Origin: Desulfobacteraceae bacterium
GTDB lineage: Bacteria > Desulfobacterota > Desulfobacteria > Desulfobacterales > JAABSP01
Assembly: GCA_011390345.1 (NCBI GenBank)
Contig: JAABSP010000014.1
Span: 1 to 64,000 of the forward strand
Length of the DNA stretch: 64,000 bases
Direction: 5' to 3'
This document shows, in pieces, positions 18,252-26,146 of the stretch (within the stretch, counting starts at the first letter, position 1; every line of letters begins with the position of its first letter). The notes under the pieces were generated by a model. It did no database searches, was not told the DNA's origin, and was given only the letters and a program-made list of their open reading frames with translations. A program made the translations under genes and the position numbers.

Positions 18252-18929
18252 TTACTCCTTTTCCGACATACGGGCCTGGCTCATGGCGATGTAGCGCCGT
18301 GCCTTTTCATGGAGCCCGCCGACATCCGGATAGTCGCTGATGACCGATTGAAAGCGGTTCAGCGCGGTCTTGTAGTGCTTGCTTTTGAAATAAAAAAGCC
18401 CCACATAGAACTCGTGGCCGGCAAGGCTTTTGTAGCACTCCCGCACCAGCGGCTCAGCCTTTCGGGCATAGAGGCTTTCCGGATGTTCCCGCTGCAGACG
18501 GGTGAAGGTGGAAAGGGCTTTCTGGGCCGCGGTCTGATCCCGATCGATGCTGTCCATCTGCTCGAAATAGCAGCGGCCGATCTGATAGATCACATAGGGG
18601 ATGGCCTCGTTTCTCGGATGGAGGCTCTCGAAGGATTCGTACGCGAAGACGGCCTCATCGTAATTTTCGAGGTTGTAATAGGCATCTGCGGTCTTGAGTT
18701 CCGCGAGGCTGGCGTATTTGCTGAAGGGGTACCAGTTCTTGAGCTTTTCGAAATTCTCCAGCGCAACGTCGTACTTTTCCTTTTCAAAGGCCGTCATGCC
18801 GTCGTTGATCAGTTCGGCCGCGGATTTCTCCTCGGGCTTTTCAGAGAACCAGGCGCAGCCGGAAGCGACCATCGGCAGGATGAAAAAGAGGATCAATATC
18901 CCCTGCTTTAAAATATTCTTCGGATTCAT
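18252..18929 (-). CDS. bamD: Outer membrane protein assembly factor, lipoprotein
   Basis: Lipoprotein subunit of the BAM complex that inserts beta-barrel proteins into the outer membrane. The signal peptide ends in a lipobox, VASGC, with the lipidated Cys at about residue 25. The rest is a TPR superhelix (five repeats in the family): AELINDGMTAFEKEKYDVAL, then EKLKNWYPFSKYA and YEVF-type helices ending in YPDVGGLHEKARRYIAMSQ. The 225-residue length is typical. It is followed (leftwards) by rpmB after 133 bp and lies downstream of trxA's terminator, so it has its own promoter. Confidence 0.92.
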   Translation of the reverse strand: MNPKNILKQGILILFFILPMVASGCAWFSEKPEEKSAAELINDGMTAFEKEKYDVALENFEKLKNWYPFSKYASLAELKTADAYYNLENYDEAVFAYESFESLHPRNEAIPYVIYQIGRCYFEQMDSIDRDQTAAQKALSTFTRLQREHPESLYARKAEPLVRECYKSLAGHEFYVGLFYFKSKHYKTALNRFQSVISDYPDVGGLHEKARRYIAMSQARMSEKE

Positions 18930-18956
18930 CGGTATTTCGTTTAAGGGGGTTTCGGA

Positions 18957-19001
18957 TTGAAAACAAAAGACCGGCGGGGCCCGTTTATCGGCCTCCGCCG
19001 G
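18957..19001 (-). terminator. Intrinsic terminator of trxA
   Basis: CCGGCGGGGCC and GGCCTCCGCCGG pair with one bulge around a short loop (18971-19001). On the minus strand the stem is followed by TCTTTTGTTTTC (18958-18970). It stands 34 bp beyond the trxA stop codon. Confidence 0.75.
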
Positions 19002-19034
19002 ATAGAGGAAGGGAGCCGCTCTTCATGGTTTTTC

Positions 19035-19361
19035 CTACAGTACTTTTTTGATGGTATCCTCGAGCTTCGATTTGGCCACCATGCCGGTGATCTGATCGGC
19101 TACGTCTCCATCTTTGAAAAAGATCAGCGTCGGGATCGCCTTGATCCCATACTTGCCGGGTGTAACCGGATTGTCATCCACATTGCATTTTGCGAATTTG
19201 ATCTGGTCGCCATACTGCCCGGCAAGATCTTCGACAACGGGGCCGATGGCTTTGCAGGGGCCGCACCAGGGCGCCCAGAAATCGACCATCACCGGTATCT
19301 CAGACTGGAGTACCTCTTTATCGAAACTGCTGTCATCGATCTCCATAACGCCTTTTGCCAT
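19035..19361 (-). CDS. trxA: Thioredoxin
   Basis: A 108-residue cytoplasmic disulfide reductase with the canonical active site FWAPWCGPCK (about residues 28-37), the cis-proline loop KAIPTLIFFKDG and standard length. The ATG at 19361 follows GAAAGGAAAT. Transcribed leftwards with its own terminator; no thioredoxin reductase gene is in the window. It probably serves general thiol reduction. Confidence 0.95.
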   Translation of the reverse strand: MAKGVMEIDDSSFDKEVLQSEIPVMVDFWAPWCGPCKAIGPVVEDLAGQYGDQIKFAKCNVDDNPVTPGKYGIKAIPTLIFFKDGDVADQITGMVAKSKLEDTIKKVL

Positions 19362-19500
19362 AGTTTATTTCCTTTCTTTTTTCGGTCTTTATTACGGGGT
19401 CTGATTTTTCACAATCAATACCAGTATAGGGATGGGAAGGCGCACTGTCAACCTTCCTGACGTGCGCGCTCCCCATCCTGTTTTTACAACCTACCGCGGT

Positions 19501-20667
19501 TTAGTAGATCGGATGAATCTCCACCCGCCGGTTCTTCTGGCGGTTTTCCGGCGAAGTGTTGGGAACCACCGGCTTTGAGAACCAGTACCCTCTGCTTTCC
19601 AGACGGCTGGCAGAGATGCCGTGGCGGATCAGATACTTCTCCACGGCCTTTGCCCGTCTCTGGGAGAGCGGCAGGTTGTAGTTCTTGGAACCGATGTTGT
19701 CGGTATGTCCCTGAATCTCGACGCGCATGCCCGGATTCTGCTCCAGGACCCGCACCACCTGATCCAGATCGGAGTAGTACTGGGGACGAATCTCGGACTT
19801 GTCATAGTCGAACAAAAGGTAGCCCACGACCCAGCAGCCGATCTCGTTGACCACAGCGCCTCTCGGGGTGCCGGGACACTGATCCACGTCATCATAGACG
19901 CCGTCGCCGTCGGAGTCCATCCGGACCGGCGCCTCTTCACCCGGTGCCAAAGGACAGCCCTGGGCATCCACTGCGGTGCCTCTGGGGGTGTCGGGGCAGC
20001 GATCCAGATAGTCGGGCACGCCATCGCCGTCACTATCCAACGGGCAGCCGTCGGAATCGACCCGGACACCTCTGGGGGTGTTCGGGCACTGATCCCGGTT
20101 GTCGGGCACGCCGTCGCCGTCACTGTCTTCGGGGCCGGGCTCGGCAACAATCGGTTTCTGGCAGAGTTCATACGCGCCGAGAATCCGGTTGAACGCATCG
20201 GGGCTGAAGGCCCGGGCCTTTTTGTCGAAAACGATCTGGCCGTCACTGACCTTCGCGTAGGTCGCGGGGACGGTCGGCGCGGTTACGTCGGCCGGATCGA
20301 GACAGAGTCCGTAGGCGGTGAGAATATCATGCGTAATGTCAGAGCTGTAGGCCGTGGGGCTTTTTCCAAAGACCACCTGGCCGTCTCTGACCTTCGCGTA
20401 ATTGACCGGGCTGGTCAGGTCCGCGGCCGCATCCGCTGTCAGCTCGAGCCCATAGGCATTCATGATCTTGTCGAACTGATCGGGGCTGTATTGGGTCGCG
20501 GATTTCCCAAAAACCACCTGGCCGTCTTTGACCGTGGCGTAATGGGTGGGCACAGACATGGCCCGAGCGGCATCCGCGGTCATCTCCACCGCGATTGCCG
20601 GCAGGGCGGCCGCGAAGCAGAACGCGACACACAGCGCCGTTAAGACAACCGTTTTTTTCATCTTCAT
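19501..20667 (-). CDS. OmpA-family protein with three N-terminal repeats and calcium-type (TSP3) repeats
   Basis: 388 residues, exported: the signal peptide is KKTVVLTALCVAFCFAAALP. The mature N-terminus has three copies of a roughly 45-residue unit built around YATVKDGQVVFGKSATQYSP, YAKVRDGQVVFGKSPTAYSS and YAKVSDGQIVFDKKARAFSP. Then come three or more aspartate-rich thrombospondin type-3 repeats (DSDGDGVPDNRDQCPNTPRG type) that probably bind calcium. The C-terminal OmpA domain (LFDYDKSEIRPQYYSDLDQV, RVEIQGHTDN) binds peptidoglycan. There is no beta-barrel, so it is likely a periplasmic or surface protein tethered to the wall. The ATG at 20667 follows AAAGGAGGAAAG. It shares its architecture with the lipoprotein gene to its right. 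Confidence 0.85.
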   Translation of the reverse strand: MKMKKTVVLTALCVAFCFAAALPAIAVEMTADAARAMSVPTHYATVKDGQVVFGKSATQYSPDQFDKIMNAYGLELTADAAADLTSPVNYAKVRDGQVVFGKSPTAYSSDITHDILTAYGLCLDPADVTAPTVPATYAKVSDGQIVFDKKARAFSPDAFNRILGAYELCQKPIVAEPGPEDSDGDGVPDNRDQCPNTPRGVRVDSDGCPLDSDGDGVPDYLDRCPDTPRGTAVDAQGCPLAPGEEAPVRMDSDGDGVYDDVDQCPGTPRGAVVNEIGCWVVGYLLFDYDKSEIRPQYYSDLDQVVRVLEQNPGMRVEIQGHTDNIGSKNYNLPLSQRRAKAVEKYLIRHGISASRLESRGYWFSKPVVPNTSPENRQKNRRVEIHPIY

Positions 20668-20799
20668 CTTTCCTCCTTTTGATAGTACGTGTTGAAACAT
20701 CAGACAGTTACAACGTTACCCCACTCTATGCCATCCACACACCTCCTTCCCTAAAGTATAGTCTCGTCATACTGTTTTAGCTTATTTCTTGAAAAAACG

Positions 20800-20814
20800 C
20801 CAGATTTGATCTGG
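20800..20814. promoter_or_regulatory. Palindrome upstream of the OmpA-family gene
   Basis: CCAGAT-TTG-ATCTGG is a perfect 6-bp inverted repeat about 135 bp before the start codon of the leftward OmpA-family gene. It may be an operator or a hairpin; no regulator is linked to it. Confidence 0.3.
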
Positions 20815-20890
20815 TTCAATCTTCGATTCTGTAGCATGTATTGAACGAAATCGCAATATGATAAACGCTCAAAAATTTCAAGCCCCATTT

Positions 20891-20950
20891 ATTTGAAAAA
20901 GAGCGGCTTCCTGCGGATTTTTTAAAAAGCCGCAGGAAGTCTCTTTTTTC
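20891..20950 (-). terminator. Bidirectional intrinsic terminator
   Basis: CTTCCTGCGG (20907-20916) pairs perfectly with CCGCAGGAAG (20930-20939). A T-run follows on the plus strand (TCTCTTTTTTC), and on the minus strand a CTTTTTC run follows. It lies 15 bp beyond the stop of the VWA/OmpA lipoprotein gene, for which it is the obvious terminator. Confidence 0.85.
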
Positions 20951-20954
20951 ATGC

Positions 20955-22295
20955 CTACCGGACCGGTTCGAATTCGGCTCTCCGGTTCAGAGAGCGGCCC
21001 TCCTCGGTCTGGTTGGAAGCCGTGGGTCTGTGGAAACCGAAGCCCTCAACCGCAATCCGCTCCGATGGGATTCCCCGCTTGTTCATATAGTCGGATACCG
21101 AAATGGCCCGGTTGTAGGAGAGCTTCATGTTGTACTTCTCCGATGCGATGGTACAGGTATGACCCTGGACATTGATCCTAAGCCCCGGATTGAGCTTCAT
21201 GACCCGGATCACCTCGTCGATCACCGGATAGTACTGGGGACGGACGTTGTACCGGTCGATGACGAACTGGACCCGGCCGATATCCCAGCAGCCCCTCGCG
21301 TCGACCCGAGCGCCCCTCGGGGTCCCGGGACAGGCGTCCTGATCGTCACATACACCGTCGCCGTCCGCATCGGGGCAGGGCCCGGCCCGATCCACCTGGA
21401 CATCCACATCCCAATCTGTAGGACCAAAGCCCCGTCGCCGGTTGAAGATGTCATCCACCCACTGATCCATTGCGCTGTCGGGGACCAGTTGGTCTGCGGT
21501 GACCATATAGCCGCACTCCCCGATCTTCGCGATCTGGTACAGCAACTGCTTGCCGAATGGAAGATCCCCAACCAGTGCGGTATAGATGCAGAGCCGGTCT
21601 CCGTATGTGTCCTTCATCCGGCGGGCCGAATCCAGGGGGTCCCCCTGATAGATCTTCCCGTCGCTGATGATCACCACCGCGATGTCTCCGGCAACCCCGG
21701 TAAGATCATTGGTGGCCTCATCGATGGCCAGGGCCAGGGGGCTCTTGCCGCCGGCCCAGCGGATGGTCTCGATCGCGGATCGATACGCGCTCCGGTTATA
21801 CGGAGCCATCCCGTAGATGATCTCCGTCTTCTCGGTAAAGGCTCCGGCCTCGAAGCCGTAACGCCGCAGGCCCCCGGTCAGGGGCCGTGCCGGAACCCGG
21901 TCGTTGAAGCGCCTTGCAATATCCTTTGCAATCTTGAGCTTGATCTGACCGTTGTAGGGCAGGAATTTCGAGCCCGAAGCATCCAGGATGACAAGGAAAT
22001 TTTCCACAATCCCCATATATTCATCCAGGCCGACGGTCGCTACATCACTGCGGATATCCTCGATGGGCAGCCGCTCAGGGGTCTCTCCTACCTCATAACC
22101 GGCCGCTGATTCTTCCGCGGCCTCTCGCACCGCTGAATCGGGCAGGGCTTCTCCCGAAGCCGGGGGTCGATCTCCGTTAAAGCTCTCCAGCTTTGCCGGA
22201 TCGAAATCCTGACGGGACTTCTCCGCGCCGCACCCGATCAGAACGGCACCGATGCAGATCATCAACAATACCGCCTTACACAAAGACCTTGTCAT
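20955..22295 (-). CDS. Lipoprotein with VWA, TSP3 and OmpA domains
   Basis: 446 residues. The signal peptide ends in the lipobox VLIGCG, so it is anchored in a membrane leaflet. Residues 95-285 form a von Willebrand factor A-like domain: FLVILDASGSKFLP resembles a partial MIDAS motif (DxSxS as DASGS), and a later IISDGKIYQGDP strand ends in D-G. A single TSP3 repeat (DADGDGVCDDQDACPGTPRG) follows, then an OmpA domain (VQGHTCTIASEKYNMKLSYN) that binds peptidoglycan. The conserved NxxLSxxRA motif is changed to MKLSYNRA. The ATG at 22295 follows CAGGAGGTGGAAGG. It probably bridges outer membrane and cell wall; the VWA ligand is unknown. Confidence 0.85.
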   Translation of the reverse strand: MTRSLCKAVLLMICIGAVLIGCGAEKSRQDFDPAKLESFNGDRPPASGEALPDSAVREAAEESAAGYEVGETPERLPIEDIRSDVATVGLDEYMGIVENFLVILDASGSKFLPYNGQIKLKIAKDIARRFNDRVPARPLTGGLRRYGFEAGAFTEKTEIIYGMAPYNRSAYRSAIETIRWAGGKSPLALAIDEATNDLTGVAGDIAVVIISDGKIYQGDPLDSARRMKDTYGDRLCIYTALVGDLPFGKQLLYQIAKIGECGYMVTADQLVPDSAMDQWVDDIFNRRRGFGPTDWDVDVQVDRAGPCPDADGDGVCDDQDACPGTPRGARVDARGCWDIGRVQFVIDRYNVRPQYYPVIDEVIRVMKLNPGLRINVQGHTCTIASEKYNMKLSYNRAISVSDYMNKRGIPSERIAVEGFGFHRPTASNQTEEGRSLNRRAEFEPVR

Positions 22296-22704
22296 CCTTC
22301 CACCTCCTGTTTGTCATTGCCACCTCGGTTCAAAACTCTTCTTCAACCGCATTTATTCATACTAGCATATATTATAATTCCAACAAAACTTCAACCTTTC
22401 AGTCCCCTATACCGTAATTACTGCGATATGTATTTTCATGCAAGAACAATATTGAAGAAACCGCGGAACAATATGGGAAAAATGGAATCGGAAATGGGAA
22501 AAACGATGATGTCCGGAGGGAATAAGAATCGAAAACAGTTGGGGAAATCGGTTTTAAAAAGCCCGCGGCCCGGTTACCGGCCACTGAGAGGGAATATGGG
22601 TATCCCGGAGAGGGATAGGGCCGGGATTGGATCGCAGAAGGGTAAATCGGCCGCTTTGCCGCGCATACCAACCCCAAAAAGGTATACGCGGCCGCGAAAG
22701 CCCT
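22296..22704. other. 409-bp spacer without a recognised gene
   Basis: AT-rich in its right part near the lipoprotein gene and GC-richer towards 22560-22700. Frames exist on both strands but have no coding character. Apart from the stem-loop at 22649-22702, I see only the presumed promoter region of the lipoprotein gene. Confidence 0.5.
22649..22702 (-). terminator. Possible stem-loop end of the HTH gene transcript
   Basis: GCGCATACC (22660-22669 region) and GGTATACGCG (22681-22690) pair around an 11-base loop, with further partial pairing of GGCCGCTTTG and CGAAAGCC outside. It begins right after the HTH gene's stop codon. No clear T-run follows on the minus strand, so its role as a terminator is uncertain. 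Confidence 0.4.
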
Positions 22705-23091
22705 CTAAAAGGAGAGCTTCCTGCCAAAGACCGACTCCCATAGGGAGATCATCCCGCAGAGATCCATTGCCGAGATCACCTGCTTTTCCGCACGCACGAA
22801 CCGCTGGCAATCCTCGCAATCGAAGATCCGGTTGGCCAGTGCGGCACGGTCCAGGCACTGGTCGTAATACCGGCAGAGATAGTTGCGCGTCGGAGATTTG
22901 GCCAGTGCGGCCAGAAATTTGTCGAGATCCGATGCGGTGACCCAGTAGCTCCTGCCCACCTTTGTCGCGGCCAGTGATCCCCGTTTGATATGCTTTCTCA
23001 GATCCCGAAGACTGATACCGTAGTTTTCGCTCAGATCTTTCAGGGTGAAACGATCCTGGTTCAGCGGATAAACAACCTGTTGGGTTCTCAT
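22705..23091 (-). CDS. Excisionase/MerR-like helix-turn-helix protein with a Cys-rich C-terminus
   Basis: 128 residues. The N-terminal part (residues about 15-60) is a winged helix-turn-helix of the excisionase/MerR type (FTLKDLSENYGISLRDLRKH, then KVGRSYWVTASDLDKFLA). The C-terminal part carries a cluster of cysteines, CRYYDQC followed by CEDCQ, which could bind zinc or an iron-sulfur cluster. I infer a small DNA-binding regulator, perhaps redox- or metal-responsive; no phage genes are near. The ATG at 23091 follows AAAGGGGGCGTC. Its upstream region holds paired repeats (see the entry at 23093-23303). Confidence 0.65.
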   Translation of the reverse strand: MRTQQVVYPLNQDRFTLKDLSENYGISLRDLRKHIKRGSLAATKVGRSYWVTASDLDKFLAALAKSPTRNYLCRYYDQCLDRAALANRIFDCEDCQRFVRAEKQVISAMDLCGMISLWESVFGRKLSF

Positions 23092-23092
23092 G

Positions 23093-23303
23093 ACGCCCCC
23101 TTTCAACAATGCCCGACCCTTGGATGAAGAAAGTTCTTACCTTTGTCTCCTATTTTGCCCAAACAGCCAAAAAAATCAATGGGTCGGCAGGTGTAATCGG
23201 GGGGATGAGAAATCCTACTCAAAAGGGGGCGTTTGTCCCATACAATGGCTGTTTGAGAGAGGAAGGGGGAGTCAATCCCTCCCCTGAACCGTATAATGGC
23301 TGT
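23093..23303. promoter_or_regulatory. Paired repeats upstream of the HTH gene
   Basis: AAAGGGGGCGT occurs on the minus strand at 23093-23103 (the HTH gene's ribosome site) and inverted on the plus strand at 23222-23232. TACAATGGCTGT (23241-23252) and TATAATGGCTGT (23292-23303) form an imperfect direct pair 51 bp apart. These could be binding sites for the encoded regulator. That is inference from position only. Confidence 0.35.
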
Positions 23304-23315
23304 AAAGCCGACAGG

Positions 23316-23876
23316 TTAGGCTTCAGCGTTGTGTGCGGCCAGAAGCTCCTCTTTGGTGACGATCGCGACGGCATCCAAAACCCTTTTGCGGATCTCTTCC
23401 ATGCCGCCCTCCTGCCGGTCCACCAGCGCGGCCACCCGGATCACCTCAAGACCTTCGCTCTGGGCCCGCTCGATCGCTTTGAGGGTGGAGCCGCCGGTGG
23501 TGACGACGTCTTCCAGGATCACCACCCGCTCTCCCGGGTCCATGTCCCCCTCGATCCATTTCACGATCCCGTGGTCCTTCTGGGTTTTCCGAATGGAGAA
23601 GGCCTTGAAGGGGGCATTCTTCAGCTCCGAGACAAAGGCTGCGGCCATCGCGATGGGATCCGCGCCAAAGGTGAGGCCCCCCGCGCCGTCCGGCGAGAGA
23701 TCCCGGATGGCATCGAAGATCAGATGTCCCGTCAGATACATTCCCCGGGGGCTCAGGATGGTCGGCTTGCAGTTGACATAGAAGCGGCTCATCCGGCCCG
23801 ATACCAGCCGGAATGAGGGCTCGGGAGTGTACTGGAAGGATTTTGCACAAAGAATCTGGATCAGTTCCGTTTTCAT
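23316..23876 (-). CDS. pyrE: Orotate phosphoribosyltransferase
   Basis: Converts orotate and PRPP to OMP in pyrimidine synthesis. The protein has 186 residues, close to the family norm. The PRPP-binding signature [13 protein letters not shown] (about 117-129) is intact, as is the early [12 protein letters not shown] segment. The start ATG at 23876 has only a weak AGGGCCC site. No other pyr gene is adjacent; the HTH gene downstream is separated by 224 bp. Confidence 0.93.
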   Translation of the reverse strand: MKTELIQILCAKSFQYTPEPSFRLVSGRMSRFYVNCKPTILSPRGMYLTGHLIFDAIRDLSPDGAGGLTFGADPIAMAAAFVSELKNAPFKAFSIRKTQKDHGIVKWIEGDMDPGERVVILEDVVTTGGSTLKAIERAQSEGLEVIRVAALVDRQEGGMEEIRKRVLDAVAIVTKEELLAAHNAEA

Positions 23877-24071
23877 GGGCCCTGTTTTTATTTGGTTTTC
23901 ATTTGGGATTTATACATCAATAGTTGATTTTAAACCGATAATGCGATAAAAGAGCCTCCACTGGACTTTGGAAGAAGCCTGTTAATGGGATGGCAGCGGA
24001 GGCCCTTTGAGCAAGGAAAACCGGATGCGGCACTCCCTGAACTCATTGAAGGCTTTTAGCAGAGATCGCAG

Positions 24072-25442
24072 GTGTTGGTCAACCCAAACCCACAGGCCCG
24101 GGCTATGAAACTGGACATGAAACTGGACATGAAACTGGATATCGAACTGGTTAAGAAATGGACCGTTCTCTTTTTTGCCCTTCTTCTCCTTCCGGCCATA
24201 TCTCCCCCGGCCCAAGCCGAGGTCTTTACCCTGAAGGAGACAATCGACAGGGCCGTTCAAGCCAATCTGGAGCTGAAGGCTACCGAGGCGGGAATCGAAG
24301 CGGCGCGGGCCAACAAGAAATCGGTCCACACCGAGTTTTTTCCCTCCTTTGACGCGCAGTACAGGTATCAGAAGATCGAGGAGGATGCGGCCCGAAGCCT
24401 GACCCTGCCCGAAGATCAATACACCTTTGTGGGCTCCATCTCCCAGCCGATCTTCACCGGATTTTCCACCCTCAATCAGTACAGGATCGCACAACTGGGT
24501 CTGGATGCCGCAGCGCTTTCGGCCGGAATCACCCGCCAGGACGTCATCTTTGCGGCCAAGGATGCCTATTTCTCCATCCTCAAGGCCCAGAAGCTGGTGA
24601 ATGTGGCAAATCAGGCCGTGGCCCAGCTCGAGTCCCACAAGGATGTGGCCGAAAATTTCTACAAGGTCGGCATGACCCCCCTGAACGATTTTCTCAAATC
24701 CGAGGTGGAACTGGCCAACGCCCGGCAGGATCTGATCACCGCGCAAAACAACCTCGATATTGCCGAGTCGAACTTCAACCTGCTCCTCCGGCGTCCCATC
24801 AATGCCCCTGTCCAGTTGGAGGAGGTGCTCTACTTCATCTCCTTTGAAAAGAGCATCCAGTACTGTCTGGCCGTGGCCCTGGAGCATCGGCTGAACCTCA
24901 AGCTGGCCAGAGCCGATATGGAGATGTCTCAAAAGGAGGTGGAACTGGCCAAATCCGGCTATTACCCCAAGGTGAACCTGGAGGGGAACTATTACCGGCG
25001 GGGGGAGGAGTGGGATCTCAACGGGGGCCCCGACATCCCGGAGAAGGATAACTGGGAGGTGCAGGCCGTGGCCTCCTGGCGCTTCTGGGAATGGGGAAAG
25101 ACCGGCTATAATGTGAAGGCGGAGAAGAGCCGGCTGGCCCAGGTCCGGTTCCGACTGGCCGAGACCGAGGATCGGGTGGCCCTGGATGTAAAGCAGAGCT
25201 ATCTCAACACCAAGGAGTCGGAGCAGAACATCGTGACGGTGCAGCAGGCCCTGGAGCAGGCCCGGGAGAACTTCCGGATCAGCGAGCAGCGGTATAAGGA
25301 GCAGATTGCAACCTCCACGGATGTGCTCGATGCCCAGACCCTGCTCACCCGGACCATGTCCAACTACTACAACGCTCTGTACAACTTCAAGATCTCCAAG
25401 GCCGCGCTCTTCCGAGCGATGGGGGTGGAAGTCTTCGAATGA
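24072..25442 (+). CDS. TolC-family outer-membrane efflux protein
   Basis: An outer-membrane channel of the TolC/OEP type, about 440-456 residues. A signal peptide (KKWTVLFFALLLLPAISPPAQA) is followed by two OEP repeats with long helices, for example KETIDRAVQANLELKATEAG and the second-half LALEHRLNLKLARADMEMSQ. The start is ambiguous. A GTG at 24072 and three in-frame ATGs (24105, 24117, 24129) lie in a triplicated 12-bp unit; none has a clear Shine-Dalgarno site. Its stop overlaps the ftsE start by 4 bp, so it belongs to the tolC-ftsE-ftsX-envC-ctpA-yibQ run. A pump partner (membrane fusion protein or transporter) is not present. Confidence 0.88.
   Translation: MLVNPNPQARAMKLDMKLDMKLDIELVKKWTVLFFALLLLPAISPPAQAEVFTLKETIDRAVQANLELKATEAGIEAARANKKSVHTEFFPSFDAQYRYQKIEEDAARSLTLPEDQYTFVGSISQPIFTGFSTLNQYRIAQLGLDAAALSAGITRQDVIFAAKDAYFSILKAQKLVNVANQAVAQLESHKDVAENFYKVGMTPLNDFLKSEVELANARQDLITAQNNLDIAESNFNLLLRRPINAPVQLEEVLYFISFEKSIQYCLAVALEHRLNLKLARADMEMSQKEVELAKSGYYPKVNLEGNYYRRGEEWDLNGGPDIPEKDNWEVQAVASWRFWEWGKTGYNVKAEKSRLAQVRFRLAETEDRVALDVKQSYLNTKESEQNIVTVQQALEQARENFRISEQRYKEQIATSTDVLDAQTLLTRTMSNYYNALYNFKISKAALFRAMGVEVFE
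24105..24140 (+). repeat. Triplicated 12-bp unit encoding MKLD
   Basis: ATGAAACTGGAC occurs twice and ATGAAACTGGAT once, head to tail, in the N-terminal region of the TolC-family gene. Each copy supplies an in-frame ATG. Confidence 0.9.
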
Positions 25443-26146
25443 CCCCCCCGGAAAAAGGACCGGAGCCGATCATCCGCCTTTTCCATGTCCATAAGCGGTA
25501 TGGCGCAAAGGCTGCGCTCATCGATATCAGCATCGATGTCTTTGAAAACGAGTTTATCTTCATCAGCGGCCCCAGCGGCGCGGGGAAGAGTACCCTGCTC
25601 AAGCTGCTCTATCTCGGGGAGCCGGTCTCCGAAGGCCATATCGTGGTGGACGGGCTGAACCTCTCCCGGATCTCCCGCCGGAGAATCCCGATGCTGCGCC
25701 GGCGGATCGGCATCGTCTTTCAGGATTACAAGCTTATCCCCACCAAAAGCGTCTACGAGAACGTGGCGCTGGTGCTGGAGGCCCTGGGAACCCGGCCCCG
25801 GCTGATCCGGAAGACGGCCCGAAGCCTTCTGCGCCGGGTGGGGATGGAGGAGAAGGCAAAGGCGCTTCCGCCGAGCCTTTCCGGCGGAGAGCAGCAGCGG
25901 GCCGCAGTGGCCCGGGCATTGGCGGGAAACCCGAAGATCATTCTGGCAGACGAGCCCACCGGAAGCCTGGATGCGGAGGCCGCGTCCGATATCTTCGACC
26001 TGCTCAGAGAGTGCCATGAACGAGGGGCCACCCTGCTGGTGGCCACCCATGACACCGCGCTGATCCGAAGAACCGGGGGAAAGGTGATCCTGCTGGACCG
26101 GGGCCGCCTCGATGTGACTACCACCATTCCGAAGCTGCCGGCATGA
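25439..26146 (+). CDS. ftsE: Cell division ATP-binding protein
   Basis: ABC-type ATPase of the FtsEX complex, which activates septal peptidoglycan hydrolases through EnvC. The 235-residue protein has a Walker A (GPSGAGKST, about 43-51), Q-loop (VFQDYKLIP), signature LSGGEQQR (about 145) and Walker B (ILADEPTGSLD). It overlaps the tolC-like stop and the ftsX start by 4 bp each, so the three are translationally coupled. The upstream placement of an outer-membrane channel is unusual but the downstream order is classical. Confidence 0.94.
   Translation: MTPPEKGPEPIIRLFHVHKRYGAKAALIDISIDVFENEFIFISGPSGAGKSTLLKLLYLGEPVSEGHIVVDGLNLSRISRRRIPMLRRRIGIVFQDYKLIPTKSVYENVALVLEALGTRPRLIRKTARSLLRRVGMEEKAKALPPSLSGGEQQRAAVARALAGNPKIILADEPTGSLDAEAASDIFDLLRECHERGATLLVATHDTALIRRTGGKVILLDRGRLDVTTTIPKLPA

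Noticed and set aside
22311-22940. 209-codon plus-strand frame in the spacer and across the HTH gene.
   Set aside because: Low-complexity, overlaps a well-supported gene on the other strand.
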